64,000 nt of DNA from Bosea sp. 685. GTDB taxonomy: Bacteria; Pseudomonadota; Alphaproteobacteria; Rhizobiales; Beijerinckiaceae. Below the pieces are notes generated by a model. The model was not told the DNA's origin, did not search any database, and was given only the letters and a program-made list of their open reading frames with translations. A program made the translations under genes and the position numbers. Below, one piece after another: positions 50,134-61,038 of this stretch. Location of the stretch: the NCBI RefSeq assembly GCF_031884435.1, contig NZ_CP134779.1, forward strand, positions 6,264,501-6,328,500. The letters run 5' to 3'. Position 1 is the first letter of the stretch. The number at the start of each line of letters is the position of its first letter.

Positions 50134-51315
50134 TCAGGGCCTCGGATCGCGCGGCCAGAGCACGGTGAAATCGAAGTTGTGGCGGATCAGCCCCGCCCGA
50201 TGTCCGGCCGCCACGCCCGAACCGACGAAGAGGTCGACCCGCGCCGGCCCGAGGATCGCCGAGCCGGTATCCTGCGCGATCATCAGCCTCGAGAGCCGTT
50301 CGCTGCCGCCCTGCCCATCGGGGATCGTGGCGTCGATCCAGGCGGGCACACCATAGGGCCAGACCGTGCGGTCGATCGCGATGCTGCGCAAAGGCGTCAA
50401 TGGCAAGCCGGCTCCGCCGATCGGTCCGGAGCCCTGCGGCAGATCGTCCCGGCGCGCGAAGAAGACGAAGGAACGGTTGAGCGCGATCAGATCCCGGGCG
50501 AAGCCGGCATCGGCTTTCAATCGCGCGATCAGCCGGTCCATGGTCATCTCTGCAGGCGGGATGTTCTCGCGCTCGCTCAGCGCCCGACCGAGCGAAGTAT
50601 AGGCGTGGCCGTTGCGGCCGGAATAGACCAGCCGCGTCACCCGGCCATCGGGCAGACGGATCCGGCCGGAGCCCTGGACCTGCAGCACGAAGCGATCGAC
50701 CGGATCGCGCATCCAGAGGATTTCGAGTTTTTGGCCATCGAGCGCGCCCGCCTCGATCGCGGCGCGATCGGGAAAGGGCACGAGCCCCTGCGCCGTATGG
50801 CGCGCGGCCGAAAGCCCTGCCTCGATGCCCGGCCAGTCATCGCCGGGCTGCCGGGTCACCAGATCGACAGGGCGGCCATAAAGCGGCGTCTGGAAAGCCG
50901 CGGAGCGTGTGAGCGAGCCGTCGAATTCGGGTTCGAAATAGCCGGTCATGAAGCCGGTCTCGGCCTGGGCCGGCCGGATGCGCCAGAATGAGAAGTGCGT
51001 CTCGAAGAAGCGGCGCGCATTCGCCGCATCGACCTTAGACGCCTTTTGCAGGCGCAGCGCCTCGGCGCAAACACCTTCCAGCGCCTTGGGCAAGGGCATG
51101 GCCGCGCGCAGCGGCGGATCGGCCATGCAGCCGCGCGCGAAGATCGCAAAGGCCGCCCTGTGATCGTCCTTGGCCCATCCCGCAATGCCGGCGACGGACA
51201 CCGCCTCGGCTCGCGCGCCGGGCGGCAGCGGCGGGGCCTGGCCGAGCGCTGCGCTCATAGCCGCACCGCAAGCCACGAGGCCAAGCGCCAGCGCAGCAAC
51301 GGCGCCACGGATCAC
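50134..51315 (-). CDS. mltA: Membrane-bound lytic murein transglycosylase A
   Basis: A 393-residue periplasmic enzyme that cleaves peptidoglycan to 1,6-anhydro-muropeptides. A signal sequence covers residues 1-25; a Cys at about 16 could be a lipobox but the context (LVACGAAMS) is imperfect. The MltA domain (ETGFMTGYFEPEFDGS, FVLQVQGSGRIRLPDG, RNGHAYTSLGRAL) precedes the C-terminal 3D domain with the catalytic Asp in LMIAQDTGSAILGPARVDLFVG. The start is a GTG overlapping the tim44 stop (GTGA). Confidence 0.94.
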   Translation of the reverse strand: MIRGAVAALALGLVACGAAMSAALGQAPPLPPGARAEAVSVAGIAGWAKDDHRAAFAIFARGCMADPPLRAAMPLPKALEGVCAEALRLQKASKVDAANARRFFETHFSFWRIRPAQAETGFMTGYFEPEFDGSLTRSAAFQTPLYGRPVDLVTRQPGDDWPGIEAGLSAARHTAQGLVPFPDRAAIEAGALDGQKLEILWMRDPVDRFVLQVQGSGRIRLPDGRVTRLVYSGRNGHAYTSLGRALSERENIPPAEMTMDRLIARLKADAGFARDLIALNRSFVFFARRDDLPQGSGPIGGAGLPLTPLRSIAIDRTVWPYGVPAWIDATIPDGQGGSERLSRLMIAQDTGSAILGPARVDLFVGSGVAAGHRAGLIRHNFDFTVLWPRDPRP

Positions 51316-52042
51316 GCGGCGGATTCGGTGGCGACCAGGAGCCAGTTGGGGTCGCGGCTGCCGAGCTGGCGCGCGAAAGTCCAGATGTCGTTGACCTCGG
51401 AGACCGCTTCGGCATTCCCGTCGACAACCGCGCCTTGAGCATCGCGCGTGACGCTGATCAATTGCGAGACGAAGGCCAGCGTGACCTGGCCGTTCTTGCC
51501 CTTGACGTCGACGGCGGTGATCTCGGCCTTGTCGATCGAGACGAAAGAGGATTCCGCCTTTTCGCCACGCTTCTCGCGATCCGTGATCGCCTGCTCGAAG
51601 CCCTCATAGACCTCCTTGGCGAGAAGGCCTTTCAGCACCTTGCGGTCGCCCCGCGCGAAGGCGGTGACGATGGTCTCATAGGCCGCCTTGGCGCCGCCGA
51701 TGAAGGCGCGCGGATCGAAGCCCGGCTCCTGCCGGATGATCGCCTCGATGCCGGCAACGATGGCTGAATCCGCGGGCGCGATATCCTTCCAACGGTCGGC
51801 GGCGGGAGCGGGGCTGACCGTGGGATCATTGGCCGCGCCGGGCAGGCGGATGACGTTGTCGCGCTTGCTGTCGGCCGGGGGAGCCTGGTCGGGCCGCACC
51901 GGCGCTCCTCGCGACGCGCGAAGGGATCGGTCGGCGGCTGTTCCTGACCAGTCTTCTGACCCAGAACCGAGCGCAGCTTCCAGGCGACGAAAACGGCCAG
52001 AGCCAGGAAAACAATCGTCGTCATGTCGAAGGAATTTTGCAT
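51312..52042 (-). CDS. Tim44/TimA-like domain protein, interrupted by a one-base frameshift
   Basis: The N terminus (from 52042) reads MQNSFDMTTIVFLALAVFVAWKLRSVLGQK, a membrane anchor (residues 8-24), then PPTDPFARREE. The frame then shifts: the C-terminal Tim44 domain (FDPRAFIGGAKAAYETIVTAFARGDRKVLKGLLAKEVYEGFEQAI) lies in the -1 frame and runs to 51312. The break is between about 51890 and 51935, with no long homopolymer; one added base gives a protein of about 243 residues, normal for the family. Tim44-like proteins precede mltA in many alphaproteobacteria and may assist protein traffic at the inner membrane. Confidence 0.88.
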
Positions 52043-52293
52043 CGAAACCTGATCCGAAGCTCCAGTGGCCGCCTTGCATCGGCCTGTCCCCTAAAGGTTT
52101 TCGGCCGTGAAGCGAGATATGGTGATCAAGGCTCGTAACATCCACCCCTGAACTTGTGAAGGCGGCTTCTTGTGCCAGGCTGGCGTCCATGATAGCCGAC
52201 GCCCGCATTGCACCGCAGGACGGCGCGCAGTCCCGAACGTCTTAATCCGGCCCGGGATTTCCTTAAGTCAGCCTTCAGATCATGATGGGACCG

Positions 52294-52785
52294 ATGGCCA
52301 ACGACATTCCCAACGGCAACGGCGCGCAAGCCCCCGAGGCAGCTCCGAGCATGAGCGCCCTGATCCAGTACACCAAGGACTTCTCCTTCGAGAATCCCAA
52401 GGCGCCGCGCTCGCTCAGCCAGCAGACGCAGCAGGGACCGCAGATGTCGCTGCAGGTCAACGTCTCGACCGCGCCGCTCGGCGAGGACGATTACGAGACC
52501 GTGCTGCAGCTCGAGGGCAAGGCCGAGCTCGGCGGCGAGACGCTGTTTGCCTTCGATCTCAGCTATGGCGGCGTGTTCCGCATCCAGAACGTGCCGCAGG
52601 AGCACATCCACCCTGTGCTGGTGATCGACTGCGCCCGCCTGCTCTTCCCCTTCGCCCGGCAGATCATCGCCGAGGCGGTCCAGAACGGCGGCTTCCCGCC
52701 CTTCTATGTGCCGCCGATCGATTTCGCCGCCTTGTTCCAGCAGCGCGTGCAGGAGCTCCAGGCCCAGGGCGCGCCGAACGCCTGA
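52294..52785 (+). CDS. secB: Protein-export chaperone SecB
   Basis: A 163-residue tetrameric chaperone that holds preproteins for SecA. Family segments are [19 protein letters not shown], the SecA-binding [59 protein letters not shown] chose the ATG at 52294; an ATG at 52282 in the same frame is possible, and neither has a strong ribosome site. It is divergent from the tim44 gene and ends at a strong terminator. Confidence 0.96.
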   Translation: MANDIPNGNGAQAPEAAPSMSALIQYTKDFSFENPKAPRSLSQQTQQGPQMSLQVNVSTAPLGEDDYETVLQLEGKAELGGETLFAFDLSYGGVFRIQNVPQEHIHPVLVIDCARLLFPFARQIIAEAVQNGGFPPFYVPPIDFAALFQQRVQELQAQGAPNA

Positions 52786-52810
52786 GCCTTCCCGCAACGG
52801 AATTGTCACG

Positions 52811-52836
52811 GAAAGGGCCCTTACGGGCCCTTTTTC
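52811..52836 (+). terminator. Intrinsic terminator of secB
   Basis: AAAGGGCCC and GGGCCCTTT form a perfect nine-base-pair stem around TTAC, followed by TTC. It begins 26 bases after the secB stop. Confidence 0.92.
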
Positions 52837-52954
52837 GTTGACGATGCGGCTCGCTCACCCCTTGCGGCCGGCCAGGGGAATTTCCATCTCGCTGGGCAGT
52901 CGACGGCGGACGCTCATTCGGGCGCCCGCCGTTTCGCGACATGAAGGAGCCGGG

Positions 52955-53689
52955 ATGGACTATCTGATGACGCTTGCCGCCGACCCCACGGTGTGGGCCG
53001 CGCTCGGGGCATTGATCGCCATGGAAGTCGTCCTGGGCATCGACAACCTGATCTTCATCTCGATCCTGACCAACAAGCTGCCAGAGGAGCAGCGCGCGCG
53101 CGGCCGTAAGATCGGCATCGGGCTGGCGCTGATCCTGCGGCTCGGCCTGCTCTCGACCGTCGCCATCATCGTGCAATTGACCACCCCGGTCTTCTCGGTG
53201 CTCGGCAAGGCCTTCTCCTGGCGCGACATCATCCTGATCGCCGGCGGCCTCTTCCTGGTCTGGAAGGCGACCAAGGAAATCCATCACAAGGTTGATGCCG
53301 ACCATGGGCCGGACGTCTTCGACGGCGGCAAGGCGGCGGCCGTCACCTTCGGCGGCGTCATCGTCCAGATCCTGTTGCTCGACCTCGTCTTCTCCATCGA
53401 CAGCATCATCACCGCCGTCGGCATGACCGATCATATCCCGGTGATGGTGATCGCCGTCGTCTTCGCGGTTCTGGTGATGCTGCTCGCGGCCGACCCGCTG
53501 GCGAGCTTCATCGAGCGCAACCCGACCATCGTGATGCTGGCGCTCGGCTTCCTGCTGATGATCGGCGGCACGCTGATCGGCGAGGGTTTTGGCGCGCATG
53601 TGCCCAAGGGCTACATCTACGCCGCCATGGCCTTCTCGGCTGCGATCGAGGGGCTGAACATGCTGTCGCGGCGCAAGACGAAGAGCTGA
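52955..53689 (+). CDS. TerC-family membrane protein
   Basis: A 244-residue protein with about seven to eight membrane helices. The conserved acidic metal-site motifs [19 protein letters not shown] and [16 protein letters not shown] are present. TerC relatives export manganese or deliver it to secreted enzymes; the older tellurite label comes from plasmid members. AAGGAG five bases before the ATG is a strong ribosome site. I looked for a manganese riboswitch in the 118-base upstream gap and did not see one. Confidence 0.93.
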   Translation: MDYLMTLAADPTVWAALGALIAMEVVLGIDNLIFISILTNKLPEEQRARGRKIGIGLALILRLGLLSTVAIIVQLTTPVFSVLGKAFSWRDIILIAGGLFLVWKATKEIHHKVDADHGPDVFDGGKAAAVTFGGVIVQILLLDLVFSIDSIITAVGMTDHIPVMVIAVVFAVLVMLLAADPLASFIERNPTIVMLALGFLLMIGGTLIGEGFGAHVPKGYIYAAMAFSAAIEGLNMLSRRKTKS

Positions 53690-53701
53690 ACAGTCGCTCT
53701 C

Positions 53702-53783
53702 CGTCATTGCGAGAAGCGAAGCGACGAAGCAATCCAGGGGCCTAGGCGAGACGCTGGATTGCTTCGCTTAGGCTCGCAATGGC
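53702..53783. repeat. Intergenic inverted repeat, GTCAT...ATGAC family (copy 6)
   Basis: The element pairs CGTCATTGCGAG with CTCGCAATGGCG and, inside, CGAAGCAATCCAG with CTGGATTGCTTCG. The right end has lost the exact ATGAC, so it is partly degraded. It lies between the convergent terC and dnaQ genes. Confidence 0.75.
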
Positions 53784-53801
53784 GACTGGACGCGAATCGA
53801 T

Positions 53802-54509
53802 TCAGGCCTCGTCGGTCAGGCCGAGATAGCCGCTCCAGAGCGGTGTCTTGAGCGTGCGGATAAAGGTCTCGTGGGCAGCGATGGTTGCGTCGTCGAGACG
53901 GGAAGCGAGAGGCCGCTGGCGCTGCGGACGCTCGATCGCGACGCCGCCGAGTCCGCCACCGTCACCCGCCATCGCAACACCCAGGCCGAGCGAGGTCTGC
54001 TTGCCGCCGATCAGCTCGATATAGACCTCGGCCAGGATTTCGGAGTCGAGCAGCGCGCCGTGTTTGGTGCGGCGGGTGTTGTCGATGCCGTAACGCGAGC
54101 AGAGCGCATCCAGGCTGTTGGAGGCGCCCGGATGCTTCCGGCGCGCCATGGCAAGCGTGTCGACGACCCGGGCGGGCTCGATCGGCCCGCGCCCGAGGCG
54201 CTTCAATTCCATGTTGAGGAAGCCGATGTCGAAGGCCGCGTTGTGGATGACGAGTCGCGCATCGCCGATGAAATCGATGAAGCCGTCAGCGATCGCCGCA
54301 AAGAGCGGCTTGTCGGAGAGGAAGGCTTCGGAGAGGCCGTGGACTCTGAAGGCACCGTCCGGCATCGAGCGCTCGGGATTGATGTAAACGTGAAAATTAC
54401 GCCCGCTCGGGCAGTGATTAACCAGCTCGACGCAACCGATTTCGACGATGCGATCGCCGTTATTGGCTTCGACGCCGGTCGTCTCGGTATCGAGGACGAT
54501 TTCACGCAT
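53802..54509 (-). CDS. dnaQ: DNA polymerase III epsilon subunit (proofreading exonuclease)
   Basis: A 235-residue 3'-5' exonuclease of the replicase. Exo I is VLDTETTG (Asp7, Glu9), Exo II is [13 protein letters not shown], and Exo III is [15 protein letters not shown] with the catalytic His and Asp. The C-terminal tail ([16 protein letters not shown]) should contact the polymerase subunit. The start overlaps the coaE stop by eight bases. Confidence 0.96.
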   Translation of the reverse strand: MREIVLDTETTGVEANNGDRIVEIGCVELVNHCPSGRNFHVYINPERSMPDGAFRVHGLSEAFLSDKPLFAAIADGFIDFIGDARLVIHNAAFDIGFLNMELKRLGRGPIEPARVVDTLAMARRKHPGASNSLDALCSRYGIDNTRRTKHGALLDSEILAEVYIELIGGKQTSLGLGVAMAGDGGGLGGVAIERPQRQRPLASRLDDATIAAHETFIRTLKTPLWSGYLGLTDEA

Positions 54510-55128
54510 GAGCGGCGCTCTCCACTGGAAGCCTGCGACCGGGGCGGCCGGCGAGGACGCTCAGGATAGAACTCACCTGCCGCTGCGCGGCCAGCAGACC
54601 GCCGCCCGTGTCCACAAGGAAATGGGCCTGGCGGCGCTTCTGCGCATCCGGCATCTGGCGGGTGAGGATGGCGGCGAACTTCTCCTCCGTCATCTCCGGG
54701 CGCGCCAGGACGCGCCTGCGCTGGACCTCAGCCGGGGCGGTGACGACGAGCACGGCATCGCAACGTCCCTGCCCGCCGGTCTCCAGCAGCAGGGGGATAT
54801 CGAGCACGACAAGCCCCGCCCCTGCCTTGCGGCTGTTCCAGAGGAAGGCCTCCTCCTCCTCGCGGACAAGCGGATGGATGATGCCCTCCAAGTGTTTCAG
54901 CGCCTCCGCCTGTCCGACCACCGCCGCCGAGAGGCGCGCGCGATCGACCATCCCATCATGAACGACACCGGGAAAGGCCTCGCCGATCAATGGCGCGGCG
55001 CGGCCGCGATAGAGCGCGTGAACGCAAGCATCGGCATCATGCACCGGCACGCCGCGCGCGCGGAAGAAGGCCGCGGTCGTCGATTTCCCCATCCCGATCG
55101 AGCCGGTGAGTCCGAGGATGAAGGTCAT
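54502..55128 (-). CDS. coaE: Dephospho-CoA kinase
   Basis: A 208-residue kinase for the last step of coenzyme A synthesis. The P-loop is [12 protein letters not shown] (residues 6-17), followed by [12 protein letters not shown] and the lid segment [19 protein letters not shown]. It is 39 bases downstream of aroE and overlaps dnaQ, in the maf-aroE-coaE-dnaQ order typical near the alphaproteobacterial origin. Confidence 0.96.
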   Translation of the reverse strand: MTFILGLTGSIGMGKSTTAAFFRARGVPVHDADACVHALYRGRAAPLIGEAFPGVVHDGMVDRARLSAAVVGQAEALKHLEGIIHPLVREEEEAFLWNSRKAGAGLVVLDIPLLLETGGQGRCDAVLVVTAPAEVQRRRVLARPEMTEEKFAAILTRQMPDAQKRRQAHFLVDTGGGLLAAQRQVSSILSVLAGRPGRRLPVESAAHA

Positions 55129-55167
55129 GGGATGAAGATCATGGGGTGGCCAGGGGGTCCCGCCGAA

Positions 55168-56001
55168 TCAGGCCCCCAGGATATCCCTTTCGAGCCTTGC
55201 GCGCAGGGCCGACGTCACCACCGGCGTCACCCCGAACCAGCGCGTGAATCCGGGCACGGCCTGATGCAGCAGCATGCCGAGGCCGTCGACAAGGGTGCCG
55301 CCGCGCTGTTCAGCCTGCGTCAGCAGCGCCGTCTTCAGTGGCACATAGACAATGTCGTCGACGATCGTGCCGGGGCGCAGGCGCGCCAGGTCGAGAGCCA
55401 ATGGCGGCTGGCCCTTCATGCCGAGCGAGGTCGTGTTGACGATGAGATCCGCCTCTCCGACCAGCGCGTCGCGCTCGTCCCAGTCGCGCGCCTGCAGCGG
55501 CGCGCCGAGAACCCGGGCGAGCTCATTGGCCCGCTCTCGGCCACGATTGGCCAGGATGATGCGCGCCACACCACGGCTCTTCAGCGCATAGGCGATCGCG
55601 CGCGCCGCGCCTCCGGCCCCGACCAGCAGCACCGTGCGAACCCCATCCTGCCAGCCCGGCACAGTCGCATCGAGATGGCCGAGGAAACCGGCAGCGTCGG
55701 TGTTGTCTCCGCAAAGCCGTCCGTTCTCGCGCCAGATCGTATTGACCGCGCCGATAGTGCGCGCCGCCTCGCTGATCTCGTCGAGCAGGGACAGAACCGC
55801 TTCCTTATGCGGGACGGTGACATTGCCACCTGCGAACTCGCCGGCCCGGATGCGCGCGACGAAGCCCGGCAGATCGGAGGGTGCGACATCGATACGCTCA
55901 TAGGAACCGTCGAGCCCGTGCTGCTCGAGCCAGGTTCCATGAATCAGCGGCGATCTCGAATGGGCAATCGGATGGCCGATGACGAAGCAGCGAAGAGGCA
56001 T
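55168..56001 (-). CDS. aroE: Shikimate dehydrogenase
   Basis: A 277-residue NADPH-dependent enzyme of the shikimate pathway. The shikimate site shows SRSPLIHGTWL, the catalytic Lys in NVTVPHKEAVL and the Asp in GDNTDAAGFLG; the NADP-binding loop is LLVGAGGAARAIAYAL. The start at 56001 gives the usual RCFVIGHPIAHSRSP N terminus. It lies 20 bases downstream of maf. Confidence 0.97.
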   Translation of the reverse strand: MPLRCFVIGHPIAHSRSPLIHGTWLEQHGLDGSYERIDVAPSDLPGFVARIRAGEFAGGNVTVPHKEAVLSLLDEISEAARTIGAVNTIWRENGRLCGDNTDAAGFLGHLDATVPGWQDGVRTVLLVGAGGAARAIAYALKSRGVARIILANRGRERANELARVLGAPLQARDWDERDALVGEADLIVNTTSLGMKGQPPLALDLARLRPGTIVDDIVYVPLKTALLTQAEQRGGTLVDGLGMLLHQAVPGFTRWFGVTPVVTSALRARLERDILGA

Positions 56002-56021
56002 GGCAGGTAGCGGTCCGCAGG

Positions 56022-56648
56022 TCAGCGTGCGAGCAGGCCGTGATCGCGCAAGGCAGCGAGGACGGCAAGGAGCGGCAGGCCGAGAATGGTGAAATGGTCG
56101 CCTTCGACGTTGGCGAAGAGCTGGGTGCCGAGCCCTTCGATCTGGTAACCGCCGACGCTGGCAAAAGCAGACGGGCCCATCGCATCGACATAGGCCGCAA
56201 TGAAATCCGGGCTCAGCCCGCGCATGGTCAGATGGGCGATCTGGGCGCCCTGCGCCACCACCTCGCCGGCATGCGCCAGGACGAAGGCCGAGCGCAGCTG
56301 GTGCGTCCGACCCGACAGCTCGGCAATTTGGGCACGGGCCTCTGCGGCATCAGCAGGCTTGTGATGACTGACCCCCTCACAGATCAATGTCTGATCGGCG
56401 CCGAGCACGATGCGCTGGGCATGAGCCTTTGACACCGCCAACGCCTTGGCGCGCGCAAGTTCGAGAGCCGCGTCTTCGCCCGGCAGACCCCGTTTCAGCA
56501 GGGAGGCTTCGATGGCGCGTTCATCGATGTCGGGCTTGATCACCTCGACCGGAATGCCGGCTGCGAGCAGCATCTCGCGCCGCGTCGCGCTGCCCGAGGC
56601 CAGCACGAGCGGAGCCGAGCCAAGCCAGAGCGCGGCTGCGCTCGTCAT
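56022..56648 (-). CDS. Maf-like nucleoside triphosphate pyrophosphatase
   Basis: A 208-residue protein of the Maf/YceF/YhdE group, which hydrolyses non-canonical or modified nucleoside triphosphates. The N-terminal [31 protein letters not shown] and the [12 protein letters not shown] and [26 protein letters not shown] segments fit the YceF (m7GTP) type better than the dTTP type, as a tentative call. Its ATG overlaps the stop of the upstream ppsR gene. Confidence 0.93.
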   Translation of the reverse strand: MTSAAALWLGSAPLVLASGSATRREMLLAAGIPVEVIKPDIDERAIEASLLKRGLPGEDAALELARAKALAVSKAHAQRIVLGADQTLICEGVSHHKPADAAEARAQIAELSGRTHQLRSAFVLAHAGEVVAQGAQIAHLTMRGLSPDFIAAYVDAMGPSAFASVGGYQIEGLGTQLFANVEGDHFTILGLPLLAVLAALRDHGLLAR

Positions 56649-57475
56649 GTCGCGATGAACTTCATGCGGTGGTCGCGCAGCAAATCGAGGATTGCGGCTG
56701 CCGTCTCCTCGATCGAGCGGCGGGTGACGTCGATCACCGGCCAGCCCTTACGAGCACAAAGCCGGCGCGATTGCGCGACCTCGTCAGCTACCATGGCAGG
56801 GTCGACATAGGGCGTCTCGTCATCGGCCTTGAGCGAGAGCAGGCGGTTCTGCCGGATCTGGACGATGCGATCGGCGCTGGCGACGAGGCCGACGACCAGG
56901 GGTTTCTTCAGCTGCTCGAGCTCCGGCGGCAATGGCACATGCGGCACGAGCGGGATGTTGGCGGTCTTGATGCCGCGATTGGCAAGATAGATCGAGGTCG
57001 GCGTCTTCGAGGTTCGGCTGATGCCGACCAGGATGACATCGGCGCTTTCGAGATCGCCACCGAGCTGCCCGTCATCATGCAGCAGCGTGTAGTTCATCGC
57101 GTCGATGCGGCGGAAATATTCCGCATTGAGGACGTGCTGGGCGCCCGGCTTCGGCGCCGAGGCCTGGCCGAGATAGGACTGGAACAGCGACAGCACCGGG
57201 TTGAGCACTGACAGGCAGGGGCAGCCGAGATCGCGGCAAAACGTCTCGAGCCGCGCCGACCATTCCGGTTCGACCAGGGTGTAGAGCACGACGCCAGGCG
57301 AAGCCTCGATCTCCGCCAGCACCCGGGCGAGCTGTGCCTCGGAACGGACGAGCGGATAGACATGCTCGATCGCCGAGACCGTCTCATATTGCGCGGCAGC
57401 TGCGCGACTGACCGCGATCAGCGTTTCGCCGGTCGCGTCCGAGACGAGATGGAGGTGAAAATAATTGCGGGCCAC
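56645..57475 (-). CDS. ppsR: Pyruvate phosphate dikinase / PEP synthase regulatory protein
   Basis: A 276-residue bifunctional kinase/phosphotransferase of the DUF299 family that uses ADP to switch PEP-forming dikinases off and phosphate to switch them on. The start [18 protein letters not shown] and the P-loop-like [18 protein letters not shown] are diagnostic. I chose the GTG at 57475, which gives this N terminus; an ATG at 57532 would add 19 residues reaching into the origin region. In Rickettsia and Caulobacter this gene (RP001 type) flanks the chromosome origin opposite hemE, exactly as here. Confidence 0.94.
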   Translation of the reverse strand: MARNYFHLHLVSDATGETLIAVSRAAAAQYETVSAIEHVYPLVRSEAQLARVLAEIEASPGVVLYTLVEPEWSARLETFCRDLGCPCLSVLNPVLSLFQSYLGQASAPKPGAQHVLNAEYFRRIDAMNYTLLHDDGQLGGDLESADVILVGISRTSKTPTSIYLANRGIKTANIPLVPHVPLPPELEQLKKPLVVGLVASADRIVQIRQNRLLSLKADDETPYVDPAMVADEVAQSRRLCARKGWPVIDVTRRSIEETAAAILDLLRDHRMKFIAT

Positions 57476-57586
57476 GTTGGCTCCCGGATTTACGAGCTGC
57501 GCCACCTCTAGCGTGCTGAGCAGACAATGCAAATTGGGCCGGAAGGCTATCGGCAGGGCGGGCTAATTCACGGAGCAGGGGATGAG

Positions 57587-57595
57587 TGTGGACAA
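57587..57595 (-). promoter_or_regulatory. DnaA box
   Basis: Read on the minus strand this is TTGTCCACA, one base from the TTATCCACA consensus. It is the best DnaA box in the origin region. Confidence 0.7.
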
Positions 57596-57681
57596 CCGAG
57601 CGTCCCGGAGGCCTCTGGAGAGCGGCGTGTATAACCCCCCATTTCGATCAACAGGCAAAAGGCTGTGGTCAGGTTCAGCGA

Positions 57682-57697
57682 TGTTTCACGTGAATCA
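57682..57697. promoter_or_regulatory. parS site (ParB binding)
   Basis: TGTTTCACGTGAATCA matches the parS consensus TGTTTCACGTGAAACA at 15 of 16 positions. A centromere-like site inside the origin region would load ParB for chromosome segregation; parAB normally lie just beyond mnmE, outside this window. Confidence 0.75.
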
Positions 57698-57734
57698 TTT
57701 TCGAGGTTGGAGGCCCGACCCGGATTCCAATTGG

Positions 57735-57749
57735 TTAAGAAAGCCTTAA
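57735..57749. promoter_or_regulatory. CtrA box in the origin
   Basis: TTAAGAAAGCCTTAA is an exact TTAA-N7-TTAA CtrA site, flanked symmetrically by G and C. In Caulobacter CtrA binds such sites in the origin to block initiation in swarmer cells. Confidence 0.7.
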
Positions 57750-57793
57750 CGATCTCGATCGCCGTCGCCACATTCCGGCCATGAGGGTCCACG

Positions 57794-57816
57794 AGCTGTG
57801 GAACAGCTGTGGATGG
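57794..57816 (-). promoter_or_regulatory. Pair of weak DnaA boxes in direct repeat
   Basis: AGCTGTGGA occurs at 57794 and again at 57805, 11 bases apart (one helical turn). On the minus strand they give TGTTCCACA and CCATCCACA, both with the TCCACA core of a DnaA box. Same-face spacing suits cooperative binding. Confidence 0.55.
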
Positions 57817-57918
57817 CCTTGCGGCTAAGCCTGTGCCTGCCCCCAAGAGTCAAAAAAGAAGATTCTCTCTCAAGAATCATATTTAGAAGAGATCGAGAGC
57901 GATGGTCTGGACCCGAGA

Positions 57919-58953
57919 ATGTCGACGCATAGCAAACCGGTTTTCCTGCGGGCACTCGATGGAGAGACACTGGTCACTCCCCCGCTCTGGCTGATGCGGC
58001 AGGCTGGCCGATATCTGCCGGAATATCGTGAGCTTCGCGCCAAGGCCGGAAGCTTCCTCGCGCTCTGCTACAACCCGGAGCTTGCCGCCGAGGTCACCTT
58101 GCAGCCAATCCGGCGCTTTGGTTTTGATGCCGCGATCCTGTTCTCGGACATTCTCGTCATCCCGCAAGCACTCGGGCAGGCCCTCTGGTTCGTCGAGGGC
58201 GAAGGTCCGCGCCTCGAGCCGGTAGCCGATGAGCAGCGCTTGCGCGCGATCGATGGGCAGGCCGACCAGGACAAGCTTGCGCCGATCATCGAGACGGTGC
58301 GCCGGGTGAGAGCGGCCCTGCCCAGGGAGACTGCCCTGATTGGCTTCTGTGGCGCGCCCTGGACCGTGGCGACCTATATGGTGGCCGGTCGAGGCACTCC
58401 GGATCAGGGGCCGGCGAAAGAGCTGTTCATGCGCGATCCGGATTTATTCCAGCGCCTGATCGATCGGATCGTCGTCTCGTCGATCGATTATCTCAACGCC
58501 CAGATCGAAGCCGGCGTCGATGCGGTGCAGATCTTCGACAGCTGGGCGGGATCGCTGGGGCCGGCAGAGTTCGAGCGCTGGTGCATCGCGCCGACGAAGC
58601 GGATCGTCGAGGGCGTGCGGGCGCATCATCCCGGGACCCGTATCATCGGGTTCCCTCGTGGTGCCGGCGCGCTCATCCCGGGTTATGTCACGGCGACGGG
58701 CGTCAATGCCGCTGGACTCGAAACCGACATCGACCGGGGCTTTGCGCGCGATGCGATCCAATCGCTGGTGCCTGTCCAGGGCCATCTCGATCCGTTGATC
58801 CTGCGCGCCGGGGGGCCGGAGCTGGAGCGCGAGGTCGCCGCGATCAGATCGGCTTTCGGTGCAAAGCCCTTCGTTTTCAATCTGGGTCACGGCATTTTGC
58901 CCGACACCCCGATCGCGCATGTCGAGCGGCTGATCGCCGCCGTCAGGGCCTGA
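57919..58953 (+). CDS. hemE: Uroporphyrinogen decarboxylase
   Basis: A 344-residue enzyme that converts uroporphyrinogen III to coproporphyrinogen III in heme synthesis. The N-terminal signature is [20 protein letters not shown], the catalytic Asp is in [16 protein letters not shown], and [16 protein letters not shown] is the second signature. It begins right at the edge of the origin region, and hemJ follows 15 bases after its stop. Confidence 0.97.
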   Translation: MSTHSKPVFLRALDGETLVTPPLWLMRQAGRYLPEYRELRAKAGSFLALCYNPELAAEVTLQPIRRFGFDAAILFSDILVIPQALGQALWFVEGEGPRLEPVADEQRLRAIDGQADQDKLAPIIETVRRVRAALPRETALIGFCGAPWTVATYMVAGRGTPDQGPAKELFMRDPDLFQRLIDRIVVSSIDYLNAQIEAGVDAVQIFDSWAGSLGPAEFERWCIAPTKRIVEGVRAHHPGTRIIGFPRGAGALIPGYVTATGVNAAGLETDIDRGFARDAIQSLVPVQGHLDPLILRAGGPELEREVAAIRSAFGAKPFVFNLGHGILPDTPIAHVERLIAAVRA

Positions 58954-58968
58954 GGGAGGACCATCGCG

Positions 58969-59391
58969 ATGTATGAATGGATCAAGGCCTTTCACGTCAT
59001 GGCGGTGATCGCCTGGATGGCGAGCATGCTCTATCTGCCGCGCCTGATGGTCTATCACGCGGAGGCGCAGACCGGGTCGATCCAGTCCGAGACCTTCAAG
59101 ATCATGGAGCGGCGGCTGCTCAAGGGCATCATGACGCCCTCGATGATCGTGACCTGGATCCTGGGCCTTTACCTCGCCTGGTCGGGTTTCGGCTTCAAGG
59201 GCGGCTGGCTGCACGGGAAGATCCTGCTGGTCTTCATCCTGTCGGGCATCCATGGCTATCTGGTGGGACGGGTCCGTGCCTTCGCCGAGGATCGCAACCT
59301 CAAGAGCGCGCGGTTCTATCGTATCATCAACGAGGTTCCAGCCGTCTTGATGGCGCTGATCGTGATCCTCGTCATCGTCAAGCCGTTCTGA
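58969..59391 (+). CDS. hemJ: Protoporphyrinogen oxidase HemJ
   Basis: A 140-residue membrane protein with four helices. The N-terminal FHVMAVIAWMASMLYLPRLMVYHAEA has the conserved His residues (His9 and His29), and LKGIMTPSMIVTWILGLYL follows. HemJ oxidises protoporphyrinogen IX, the step before ferrochelatase. The hemE-hemJ pair, usually next to rho, is common in alphaproteobacteria. Confidence 0.93.
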   Translation: MYEWIKAFHVMAVIAWMASMLYLPRLMVYHAEAQTGSIQSETFKIMERRLLKGIMTPSMIVTWILGLYLAWSGFGFKGGWLHGKILLVFILSGIHGYLVGRVRAFAEDRNLKSARFYRIINEVPAVLMALIVILVIVKPF

Positions 59392-59728
59392 TTTGCCGTT
59401 CTGAATTTCACGTCGGCGTGAGCGGTTTTCTAGAGTCGAAGAGTGAGAGCAGGATCGATTGCGAAAACCGGTTCCCACTTTTTCGCATCCTGCTCTTATG
59501 GGGGACGGCGCCGTGTCGTTTCCCGCTTGAGCCCAGCTGAGAATCCCGCTATCAAGCCCCTGCGCTCGTTTGGCGTATTCCCTGTTGCCGATGGTTCGTG
59601 AGCCCGCTGCCTGCGCAGACGCTCATGGCGCGCAACCGCAACGCTGGTCCGTCCTGGACCTGACGTTCTTCTCCGTTACCTCCTGACCCCTGTTCGTTTC
59701 GCAGGGGCTTTCACGATCCGGGTGCCCC
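59392..59728. other. Intergenic region between hemJ and rho
   Basis: These 337 bases hold no convincing gene. They contain a palindromic repeat element (59446-59496) and, just before rho, a hairpin CCCCTG-nine bases-CAGGGG (59687-59707) followed by a short CTTT. The hairpin lies in what would be the rho leader and may take part in rho autoregulation, although the stem is short. Confidence 0.5.
59446..59496. repeat. Rhizobiales-type palindromic element
   Basis: AGAGCAGGAT and ATCCTGCTCT form the outer arms, and inside GCGAAAACCGGTTCCCACTT pairs loosely with TTTTTCGC. The GAGCA...AACCGG...TGCTC pattern is a common dispersed element of Rhizobiales genomes. It differs from the GTCAT...ATGAC family. 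Confidence 0.7.
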
Positions 59729-60994
<1,266 letters not shown>

Positions 60995-61038
60995 TTTTCC
61001 CCTTGGGGGAGAGGGCATCCGCTCAGCTGCGGATATGG

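Larger units (their letters stand above)
57476..57918. other. Chromosome replication origin (oriC) between ppsR and hemE
   Basis: This 443-base gap between the divergent ppsR and hemE genes is the place of the origin in Caulobacter and other alphaproteobacteria. It contains DnaA-box-like sequences (57587, 57797, 57808), a parS site (57682), a perfect CtrA box (57735), five GANTC methylation sites (57692, 57723, 57847, 57861, 57874) and an AT-rich stretch (57846-57890) next to hemE that could be the unwinding element. The genes around it (dnaQ, coaE, aroE, maf on one side; hemE, hemJ, rho, mnmE on the other) fit the origin neighbourhood. Confidence 0.85.

Noticed and set aside
52837..52954. 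Manganese riboswitch (yybP-ykoY type) before terC
   Set aside because: The gap is only 118 bases, and I do not see the expected conserved loops or a terminator switch.
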